Assembly: GCA_017560855.1 (NCBI GenBank)
Contig: JAFZEB010000034.1
Location: forward strand, 1 to 10,855
Direction of reading: 5' to 3'
Source: Ruminiclostridium sp.
Lineage (GTDB): Bacteria; Bacillota; Clostridia; Oscillospirales; Oscillospiraceae
Length of the DNA: 10,855 nt
Below the pieces are notes generated by a model. It saw nothing but the letters and a program-made list of their open reading frames with translations, did not search any database and was not told the origin of the DNA. Made by a program: the position numbers and the translations under genes. Every line of letters starts with the position of its first letter. Positions within the stretch are counted from its first letter, which is position 1. This document shows, one piece after another, positions 5,700 through 10,855 of this stretch.

Positions 5700-6800
5700 T
5701 CAATATCTCGTCTCCCGGGGAACCAGGAAGGTGTCTCCGTCCTGGTGGAGCTGCCGCAGGGCACCGGACAGGTTGGCTCCGCTGGCCCGGCCATCGAGAA
5801 GGATACGGACGTTCTTCCGGTTTTCCCCGTACTTCACCATGCCGTCATAGAGCTGGGTGGCCGTGCCGGAAGCCGCCGTGTTGTACCCGGCAGACCAGCA
5901 CAGGTAGCCAGCATCGGCAAGCTCCTGGTCACCGCCCAGAACGAACCAGAACTCCTGGCGGATGATCTTCTCCACCAGATCGGCTCCGGCCCGGACGCTT
6001 TTCAGTCGGGCTTCCGGGGTGTCCCCGCTGGGGATCAGGCCCACCCGGTGTCCCCGACCGGCGGCCTGACGGATCTGGTCGGCACAGTCAGCCACGGACT
6101 CTGCCGGGAAGAAGACCACAGCAGAGGCCCGGACATTGGCCAGGCCGTTGAAGAGGGCGGTCAGGTCGCTCCCGGCAGCCCCCCGCACCCCCAGATACAG
6201 GGAGAACTTGGGGGCAGGCTTTTCCGGCTGGGCAGGCTTCACCACTTCCTCCGGCGGAGCGATGCTCTGCTGGTAGGCATTGTATCGGCTGCGCATGGTG
6301 GACTCGCAGGAGTTGATAAACAGAGAGTCATGGAGAACCGCCCTGCCGTCCTTGATCCGCAGGAAGGGGCCGTACTCCGTGGTCTCAAAGGAGTAGGTCA
6401 GACCGAAATACCGGCAGATGGCATAGGCCGGCACGTAGTAGGCACCCCCTCGAACGATGACCTTGGAGGGGACTGGCGGGGCAGAGCCGTCAGCTGTGGC
6501 CGTTCCGTCCATCAGATTAAAGGTCATCTTTTTGCCGGAGAGATTATAGAAGATCATGCTCTCGTTGTTGTCGGTAAAACCGTAGTACACGCCAAAGTTG
6601 ACGCCGGTGACCCGGTTGTTGAACACCGTAGCCGGGACATACACCCACCCCCCCGACTGAATGGGGGTGAGCTGGCCGGATTGGGGCATCAGGGAATCGT
6701 TCAGACCCAGGAAAAACAGCCCGGAGGCCGAAGCCTTCCCCGGCAGCAGGGTAAGCACCAGAACCAGGGCGCAGACCAGAGCGATGCATTTTTTCTTCAC
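5700..6800 (-). CDS. exported stalk-domain and degenerate NodB-like protein
   Basis: A secreted protein of 366 residues. Residues 1-25 form a signal peptide (MKKK, a hydrophobic core, then A-S-A). Residues about 30-160 resemble the copper-amine-oxidase N-terminal-like 'stalk' domain: WVYVPATVFNN, MIFYNLSGKKMTFNL and GAYYVPAYAICRYFGLTYSF. A proline-rich linker (181-197) leads to residues 199-366, which look like a polysaccharide deacetylase (NodB) fold: FSLYLGV where TFDDGP is expected, ASAVVFFPAE for the ATFFv strand, and IRQAAGRGHRVGLIPSG for the GHeIgnHT motif. The catalytic Asp pair and the HxxxH metal ligands are absent, so enzyme activity is unlikely. The start is GTG at 6798-6800, preceded by AAAGGGGG. 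Possible role: cell-wall glycan binding. Fold assignment is by motif only. Confidence 0.75.
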   Translation of the reverse strand: MKKKCIALVCALVLVLTLLPGKASASGLFFLGLNDSLMPQSGQLTPIQSGGWVYVPATVFNNRVTGVNFGVYYGFTDNNESMIFYNLSGKKMTFNLMDGTATADGSAPPVPSKVIVRGGAYYVPAYAICRYFGLTYSFETTEYGPFLRIKDGRAVLHDSLFINSCESTMRSRYNAYQQSIAPPEEVVKPAQPEKPAPKFSLYLGVRGAAGSDLTALFNGLANVRASAVVFFPAESVADCADQIRQAAGRGHRVGLIPSGDTPEARLKSVRAGADLVEKIIRQEFWFVLGGDQELADAGYLCWSAGYNTAASGTATQLYDGMVKYGENRKNVRILLDGRASGANLSGALRQLHQDGDTFLVPRETRY

Positions 6801-6829
6801 GGGGCGTTCCCCCTTTCCATAGATATCCT

Positions 6830-6858
6830 ATTCTATCACGAAGGGAAAGGGATTGCAA
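6830..6858 (-). promoter_or_regulatory. promoter of the stalk/NodB-like gene
   Basis: On the minus strand, TTGCAA (6853-6858) and TAGAAT (6830-6835) are 17 bases apart, with TGA before the -10. The -35 hexamer is self-complementary and is also the -35 of the divergent plus-strand promoter. Confidence 0.7.
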
Positions 6859-6881
6859 TTCTCCCCTTCCTCCTTTATGAT
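6853..6881 (+). promoter_or_regulatory. promoter of the ArsC-like/DUF523 operon
   Basis: TTGCAA (6853-6858) and TATGAT (6876-6881) are exactly 17 bases apart on the plus strand. It uses the same -35 bases as the divergent promoter. Transcription would start near 6888, leaving a short leader before AAGGAGG at 6900-6906. Confidence 0.7.
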
Positions 6882-6914
6882 AGTTCCAAAGAAGAAATCA
6901 AGGAGGTACACACC

Positions 6915-7265
6915 ATGCTGTTTGTCTGCTATCCCCGCTGCACCACCTGCAAGAAAGCCCAGAAGTGGCTGGATGAAAACCAGGTGGGCTACACTTTCCG
7001 TGACATCAAAGAGGAAAACCCCACCCTGGAGGAGCTGAAGGACTGGCACGCCCGGAGCGGCCTGCCCCTGAAGAAGTTCTTCAACACCAGCGGCCAGCTG
7101 TACCGGTCCATGGAGCTGTCCCAGAAACTGAAGGACATGCCTGAGGAGGAGCAGTTCGCCCTGCTGGCTTCCGATGGTATGCTAGTCAAGCGCCCCCTGG
7201 TGGTCACCGAGGACACCGTTCTGGTGGGCTTCAAGGAAGCCGACTGGGAGGCCCGGCTGAAATGA
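6915..7265 (+). CDS. ArsC/Spx/YffB-family thioredoxin-fold protein
   Basis: A 116-residue cytoplasmic protein of the ArsC/Spx family (PF03960). The N-terminal YPRCTTCKKAQKWLDE carries a CxxC at Cys9-Cys12, followed by the family features LPLKKFFNTSGQLYR and the LVKRPLVV segment with R93. Members act as arsenate reductases, as redox-sensing transcription regulators (Spx, MgsR) or as proteins of unknown role (YffB). A CxxC is seen in Spx- and YffB-like proteins, so arsenate reduction is not assured, and no ars genes are nearby. The ATG at 6915 follows AAGGAGG at 6900-6906; the frame stays open far upstream, but that part is antisense to the stalk-protein gene and is not coding. Its TGA overlaps the next start in ATGA, so the two products are translationally coupled. 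Confidence 0.92.
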   Translation: MLFVCYPRCTTCKKAQKWLDENQVGYTFRDIKEENPTLEELKDWHARSGLPLKKFFNTSGQLYRSMELSQKLKDMPEEEQFALLASDGMLVKRPLVVTEDTVLVGFKEADWEARLK

Positions 7266-7693
7266 AGCTTCTGGTCAGCGCCTGCCTCATGGGTGTGGGC
7301 TGCCGGTATGACGGCAAGAGCAATGAACTGCCCCAGCTGACAGAGCTTCTGGCCCGCCATGAATGTATCCCCGCCTGCGCCGAGGTCTTCGGCGGCCTGC
7401 CCACCCCCAGAATCCCGGCAGAGATCCGAGACGGCCGAGTGGTGAACAAGGAGGGCTGGGAGGTCACCGTGGAGTTCGCCCGAGGTGCGGAGGAGGTGGC
7501 CAAGCTGGCAAAGGTCACCGGCTGCACCGCCGCCCTACTGAAGGAGCGCAGCCCCTCCTGCGGCTGCGGGCAGGTCTATGACGGCACCTTCACCAAGACC
7601 CTGGTGGAAGGGGACGGTCTCACTGCCAAAGCTTTGAAAGAACTGGGCCTTACCCTGTACGGAGAGTCTCAGATCGAAGAATTGCTGAAATAA
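7262..7693 (+). CDS. DUF523 family protein (TudS-like)
   Basis: A 143-residue protein of the DUF523 family, a usual length for the family. Visible conserved parts are VSACLMGVGCRYDG with Cys8 and Cys14, CIPACAEVFGGLPTPR with Cys35 and Cys39, and ALLKERSPSCGCGQVYDG with Cys100 and Cys102. One DUF523 member, TudS, is an iron-sulfur thiouracil desulfidase; its cluster is held by conserved cysteines like those here. Whether this protein removes sulfur from a thionucleobase or does something else is inference. The ATG overlaps the stop of the ArsC-like gene by four bases, and no separate promoter is seen. A two-sided terminator follows six bases after the stop. Confidence 0.9.
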   Translation: MKLLVSACLMGVGCRYDGKSNELPQLTELLARHECIPACAEVFGGLPTPRIPAEIRDGRVVNKEGWEVTVEFARGAEEVAKLAKVTGCTAALLKERSPSCGCGQVYDGTFTKTLVEGDGLTAKALKELGLTLYGESQIEELLK

Positions 7694-7698
7694 CGCAG

Positions 7699-7727
7699 AA
7701 AACCCGCCCATTGGGCGGGTTTTTTCG
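7699..7727. terminator. bidirectional terminator between convergent operons
   Basis: A stem pairs 7699-7709 with 7713-7723 (core CCCGCCC/GGGCGGG) around ATT. It has a T-run on the plus strand and runs of A on the left side, so it can end the DUF523 transcript and the minus-strand Nudix transcript that ends at 7731. Confidence 0.9.
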
Positions 7728-7730
7728 TTG

Positions 7731-8207
7731 TTACACTTCGGTGGAAATAACCTGACCATTCAGCACGGCCTGAACCAGGGTCTCCCCTTCATAGGCCAAT
7801 TTCAAAGAGAAGAAGGGGATCTCCTGGGTCAGCAGATCCAGGAAGATCTTGTCCCCCACCCAGATGGGCAGGTCCTTCACCTTGTCCTTGTCCACCCACT
7901 CCAGGTTGCCCTCGTCGCAGGGGCCAATCTCCCCCTGGAATTCGTCGGCGGTGAACAGATGCATGTATTCGGTCTCCCACTGGTCGGAGACAAAGGTCAC
8001 CAGACCCCGGTAGGCGTAGCGGGTCAGGGTCAGGCCGGTCTCCTCAAAGACCTCCCGCAGGAGGCAGTCCTCGGGACTCTCCTTGTCCTCAAACTTACCG
8101 CCGATGCCCACCCACTTATCCTGGTTCACATCGTTCTTCTTTTTCACCCGGTGGAGCATCAGGTACTGCCCCTTCCGCTGGATATAACATAAGGTAGTGT
8201 TTTTCAT
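7731..8207 (-). CDS. Nudix hydrolase (MutT/8-oxo-dGTPase-like)
   Basis: A 158-residue Nudix hydrolase with a perfect catalytic box: G37-x5-E43-x7-REVFEETGL (51-59). The WVGIGGKFE lead-in and the early CYIQRKGQYLMLHR strand fit the MutT/MTH1-like group, often annotated as 8-oxo-dGTP diphosphatase, but Nudix substrates are hard to call from sequence and ADP-ribose is an alternative given the neighbour. The ATG at 8205-8207 starts 3 bases after the stop of the ADP-ribosylglycohydrolase gene, and its GGGAGGA ribosome site lies inside that gene's end, so the pair is cotranscribed and probably coupled. It is the last gene of the operon. Confidence 0.92.
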   Translation of the reverse strand: MKNTTLCYIQRKGQYLMLHRVKKKNDVNQDKWVGIGGKFEDKESPEDCLLREVFEETGLTLTRYAYRGLVTFVSDQWETEYMHLFTADEFQGEIGPCDEGNLEWVDKDKVKDLPIWVGDKIFLDLLTQEIPFFSLKLAYEGETLVQAVLNGQVISTEV

Positions 8208-8210
8208 GGT

Positions 8211-9002
8211 TCATCCTCCCAGATAACGTACAGAAAATCGGTCATAGATATCCCGGACTTCCCCGGTCACAAAGGGCAGGACCTGGGCCCGAATCGCATC
8301 CGGGATCCCGTAAAAAGCCTCGGCCACCGTCCCGGTCATACAGGCGATGGTGTCGCTGTCTCCCCCGATGGAGATGGCGTTTCGGATGGCATCCTCGAAG
8401 CTCTCACTCTCCAGAAAGGCCTCCATGGCCTGGGGAACACTCCCGGCGCAGGAGACATCGAAAGCGTAGTGTGCCCGGATATCGTCCAGGGTGAAATCCA
8501 GGGGATAATAGGTCTCCACAAAAGCTCGGATGGCCTCCTTCCCCCCTCCGGTCCGGGCCAGGTAGACAGCTCCTGCCACGGTACAGGCCCCGGCAATGCC
8601 GTCGGGGTGGTCGTGGGTGACCTGGGCAGAGGCCTCCGCCAGGGCCAGACAGTCCTCCAGGGAGCTTGCCGCCCAGGCCACAGGAGACACCCGCATGCCG
8701 CTGCCGTTGCCAAAACTGTGGTAGGGTTCCGGGTTCCGGGTCTTAAGCCAATTCTCAAAACGACGGCCGTACCCAGCCTTGGGATACTGTCGGCCCAGTC
8801 TCTGCATTTCCTCTACCAGGATCCGGCGAAAGCCATCCAGGTCCTCTCCCCCGCTGGCGAGGATGGCAGAGGCCACCGCCGCCGTCATGACGCTGTCATC
8901 GGTCATACGGCAATCGGGCTGAAGGAGGGGAAAATCCTTCCCCTTATAATTGTTCCATTCGTAGACGGAGCCTATGATATCTCCGATGAGAGCACCCAGC
9001 AC
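8211..9002 (-). CDS. ADP-ribosylglycohydrolase family protein
   Basis: A 263-residue member of the ADP-ribosylglycohydrolase family (ARH/DraG, PF03747), which removes ADP-ribose from proteins or small molecules using two metal ions. The fold's motifs are complete: GALIGDIIGSVYE (3-15), the metal-binding TDDS at 34-37, SFGNGSGMRVSP (96-107), THDHPDGI (129-136) and the second metal site GGDSDT at 213-218. The start is a GTG at 9000-9002 with AAAGGAGG at 9011-9018. It lies 18 bases after the symporter gene and 3 bases before a Nudix gene. ADP-ribose released by such enzymes can be split by Nudix enzymes to AMP and ribose-5-phosphate, so a shared pathway is plausible. No ADP-ribosyltransferase gene is in the window. 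Confidence 0.93.
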   Translation of the reverse strand: MLGALIGDIIGSVYEWNNYKGKDFPLLQPDCRMTDDSVMTAAVASAILASGGEDLDGFRRILVEEMQRLGRQYPKAGYGRRFENWLKTRNPEPYHSFGNGSGMRVSPVAWAASSLEDCLALAEASAQVTHDHPDGIAGACTVAGAVYLARTGGGKEAIRAFVETYYPLDFTLDDIRAHYAFDVSCAGSVPQAMEAFLESESFEDAIRNAISIGGDSDTIACMTGTVAEAFYGIPDAIRAQVLPFVTGEVRDIYDRFSVRYLGG

Positions 9003-9020
9003 AGAGGTCGCCTCCTTTTC

Positions 9021-10520
9021 TCAGGACTGTTTCCCCCGGACCAGACCGGCTGCCATGATGACCAGGCAGACCGCCATGCCCAGGAAGAGGGGGTCAAAGG
9101 GCAGGGCCAGGAATTTGCCCGCCAGAACGGCCAGAGGACCGCCGATGATGGAGGCCAGGGCGAACCGGCTGGGGATCTTTCCCTTGAGCCACAGGCCGCC
9201 GCACATAGGCAGGAAGACCACAGCCCCACGAAGGCCCATGGACAGGAAGCCGAAGTCGTTGATCATGGCCCCCGGGACCAGGACGGCCACACCGGCGGCG
9301 ATCACCAGGATGACCATGATAGTGGACCGAGAGACCAGCAGGGTCTTGCCGGACTCCTTGATCTGAGGCCACCGGGGCTGGAAGATATCGGTGACCAGAA
9401 TGGAGGCCATGCCCAGTGCCAGACCGGAGCCGCCGCCGACAACAGTGATAAACAGGGTACCCAGGACGATGCCGCCCACCAGATCGGGCATGCAGTGCAC
9501 CACGAACATGGGGAAAACCTGGGAGGTGGACTCCAGACGGATGAGCCCTTCCGGGATGGCCTGCCCCGCCGCCGTCAGGGCGACTACCTCGTCAGCGGTG
9601 ATGCAGTGGCCCCGCATGTACAGGCCAATGAGGATACAGGCGATGCCGATGGGGGGGATGAGGAAGGCGCTGAGAAGGGCTCCCTTCTTGGCCTCCCGGT
9701 GGGTCTTGCCCGACCAGATGGCCTGGGCGTAGGTCTGGGTTGAGAGAACACCCAGCAGAAGAGACAGGCAGGAGCCGATGTCCTTGGAGACGCCCCGAGC
9801 AACCAGGGAGGTGTACCGCTCCCCAATGCCCACCTCGTCGGTGAGGCCGTTCAGGGCACCCAGGGTAGTCCCCTCCAGAAGGGACCGAAGGCTGTCCATG
9901 AGGCCCCCCAGTCCCCCGGACAGGCCGAAGACCAGGACGCCGCCCAGGATGGAAGCGGCATAGAGGAGGATCAGCTTGGCCACGCCCCCCAGACCAGCTC
10001 CCCACATGCCGCCGAAGATCACATAGACCGCCATGAGGGCGATGGAGAAGACGGCGGCGGTGAGATGGCTCATGGGAGTGATGGTGATGAGGAGGGCCGT
10101 GGCAGACAGGACCTGGGCCACCACGCTGATGAAGATGCCGATGGAGCAGAAGATGCTGCCCAGCCGTTCGGCGTGACCCCCGTACTCCCTGGAGACGATC
10201 TGCAAAAGAGTGGAGCAGCCGCTCTCCCGGTAAGAGACGGCAAAGCCCAAAGCCAGGATCAGGCAGCCGATGCCCGAACCCAGGGTGAACCACCAGGCGG
10301 ACAGGCCGTAGGAAAAGGCCAGCTGGGCGGTGCCGATGGTGGCCTGGCCGCTGACCAGGGTGCCCATGATGGCCCCGCAGACGATCCAGGCCCCGGCCTT
10401 GCTGCCGCCGCTGGCGAAGTCGGCCGCCGACTTGACCTTCCGGCCGGAGTAGACGCCGATATATATAATGAGAAGGACCGTGGCCAAAAGGCCGATGATA
10501 TGAAACAGACTCAGGTGCAT
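9021..10520 (-). CDS. sodium:solute symporter (SSF family)
   Basis: A 499-residue membrane protein of the solute:sodium symporter family (PF00474, LeuT fold). An N-terminal helix leads into VYSGRKVKSAADFASGGSKAGAWIV, the usual SSF 'DF..GG' entry, followed by about 12 further hydrophobic segments. TQTYAQAIWSGKTHREAKKGAL in the middle is a typical SSF loop. Family members carry sugars, amino acids, pantothenate, nucleosides or organic acids, and nothing here fixes the solute. The frame can start 23 codons further upstream, but that extension overlaps the promoter, and GGAAAGGGG at 10530-10538 fits the ATG at 10518-10520. First gene of the operon with the ADP-ribosylglycohydrolase and Nudix genes, so its solute may be related to them. 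Confidence 0.93.
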   Translation of the reverse strand: MHLSLFHIIGLLATVLLIIYIGVYSGRKVKSAADFASGGSKAGAWIVCGAIMGTLVSGQATIGTAQLAFSYGLSAWWFTLGSGIGCLILALGFAVSYRESGCSTLLQIVSREYGGHAERLGSIFCSIGIFISVVAQVLSATALLITITPMSHLTAAVFSIALMAVYVIFGGMWGAGLGGVAKLILLYAASILGGVLVFGLSGGLGGLMDSLRSLLEGTTLGALNGLTDEVGIGERYTSLVARGVSKDIGSCLSLLLGVLSTQTYAQAIWSGKTHREAKKGALLSAFLIPPIGIACILIGLYMRGHCITADEVVALTAAGQAIPEGLIRLESTSQVFPMFVVHCMPDLVGGIVLGTLFITVVGGGSGLALGMASILVTDIFQPRWPQIKESGKTLLVSRSTIMVILVIAAGVAVLVPGAMINDFGFLSMGLRGAVVFLPMCGGLWLKGKIPSRFALASIIGGPLAVLAGKFLALPFDPLFLGMAVCLVIMAAGLVRGKQS

Positions 10521-10560
10521 GGCACCAGTCCCCTTTCCAAATGGTTTCTTTCCAAAAGAA

Positions 10561-10589
10561 ATAGTAGCCCTCGGGAAGAAGTTTGTCAA
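10561..10589 (-). promoter_or_regulatory. sigma-A promoter of the symporter operon
   Basis: On the minus strand, a consensus TTGACA (10584-10589) is separated by 17 bases from TACTAT (10561-10566). It lies just downstream of a terminator-like hairpin, so the operon is insulated from the DNA to its right. Confidence 0.85.
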
Positions 10590-10594
10590 GAAAG

Positions 10595-10624
10595 AAACCC
10601 CCTCAAGGCGATGCCTTGAGGGGG
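10595..10624 (-). terminator. terminator-like hairpin upstream of the symporter promoter
   Basis: A 12-bp perfect stem (10598-10609 with 10613-10624) has loop GAT. On the minus strand it is followed by TTTCTTTC. It would stop transcription coming from the right before the symporter promoter. Confidence 0.6.
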
Positions 10625-10855
10625 CTCAGAGTGCTAAAACACCTCGTAGAGTTTCGCCGTCGCAACGGCGAAATAAGGCCAAGTAGGTTTTTGAGCGCGA
10701 CATGTGCGTGCCCAAAAACACTTCTCAGCCTGCAAACGTGGAAATTGTGTGCCGCAGGTGCACAATTTATGCGATGCAGCAGGCTGCAGCCCCCATGTCG
10801 AAAAAGGCTTGCCTTTTTCGACAGACAAAACCCCCTCAAGGCGATGCCTTGAGGG
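10595..10855. repeat. hairpin-dense non-coding block with 28-bp direct repeats
   Basis: No credible gene lies here. A 28-bp sequence occurs at 10595-10622 and again at 10828-10855 (233-base offset, identical). Each copy holds a 12-bp palindromic stem around GAT (CCCCCTCAAGGC/GCCTTGAGGGGG), the second cut by the window end. Between them are four more hairpins: 10652-10673 (9 bp, loop CGCA); 10687-10719 (7+5 bp with one mismatch); 10742-10768 (12 bp with two G-U pairs); and 10797-10822 (12 bp, CGAAAAAGGC core). A long-range 8-bp helix pairs 10726-10733 with 10779-10786 around one of them. Both end hairpins look like terminators on the minus strand (G-run, then T-rich). It may be a dispersed repeat or a structured RNA. 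Confidence 0.6.

Noticed and set aside
5583..6914. In-frame upstream extension of the ArsC-like gene to a fusion of 560 residues
   Set aside because: The extension is antisense to the stalk/NodB-like gene; a promoter and AAGGAGG site directly precede the ATG at 6915.
8469..9743. Long plus-strand open frame antisense to the ADP-ribosylglycohydrolase and symporter genes
   Set aside because: It crosses two well-identified genes on the other strand and its product is low-complexity (Gly, Asp, Gln, His rich).
10603..10839. 78-residue minus-strand frame inside the hairpin block
   Set aside because: The frame is built from hairpin arms and the direct repeat, lacks a ribosome site and shows no protein features.
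10595..10855. CRISPR array or integron attC site
   Set aside because: There are only two copies of the repeat, 233 bases apart, with no regular spacers, no cas genes, no integrase and no attC core sites.

Overview
The window looks like chromosomal DNA from a GC-rich member of the class Clostridia, most likely an Oscillospiraceae-type gut bacterium (Flavonifractor/Lawsonibacter-like). This rests on strong AGGAGG ribosome binding sites, Gram-positive lipoprotein and transporter types, GC-rich third codon positions set in AT-rich intergenic DNA, and compact sigma-A promoters. The genus is a guess. No phage, insertion sequence or CRISPR array is visible.

Layout. (1) 1-520, minus strand: rplS (ribosomal protein L19), with its own promoter, a structured 5' leader of the L19-leader type and a terminator. 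(2) 520-2096, plus: an NhaC-superfamily Na+/H+ antiporter with a strong terminator. (3) 2113-2970, plus: a Nudix hydrolase with a stretched Nudix box, then tRNA-Pro(GGG) with a good promoter and terminator. (4) 2971-3090: a gene-free stretch with two tight hairpins and an 18-bp inverted copy of part of the tRNA. (5) 3092-5588, minus: an amino-acid-type ABC importer operon in the order binding protein, permease, ATPase. (6) 5638-6858, minus: an exported protein with a stalk-like domain and a NodB-like domain that lacks catalytic residues. (7) 6853-7723, plus: an ArsC/Spx-like protein translationally coupled to a DUF523 (TudS-like) protein. (8) 7731-10589, minus: a three-gene operon of sodium:solute symporter, ADP-ribosylglycohydrolase and Nudix hydrolase. 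(9) 10595-10855: a non-coding block made almost entirely of hairpins and bounded by a 28-bp direct repeat.

The most striking item is the binding protein at 4681-5493. Its two halves are in reversed order compared with ordinary SBP_bac_3 proteins, so it reads as a natural circular permutation of the periplasmic-binding-protein fold with new ends at the interlobe hinge. The arginine that normally binds the ligand carboxylate is also replaced. Next are the hairpin block at the right end, a divergent promoter pair sharing one palindromic -35 hexamer (6830-6881), the inverted tRNA fragment, and an operon that pairs an ADP-ribosyl hydrolase with a Nudix enzyme.

How the genes work together: the ABC operon is a self-contained importer. 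The symporter operon could join uptake of a solute to removal of ADP-ribose groups and cleavage of the product, but that is inference. The ArsC-like/DUF523 pair suggests thiol or sulfur chemistry.
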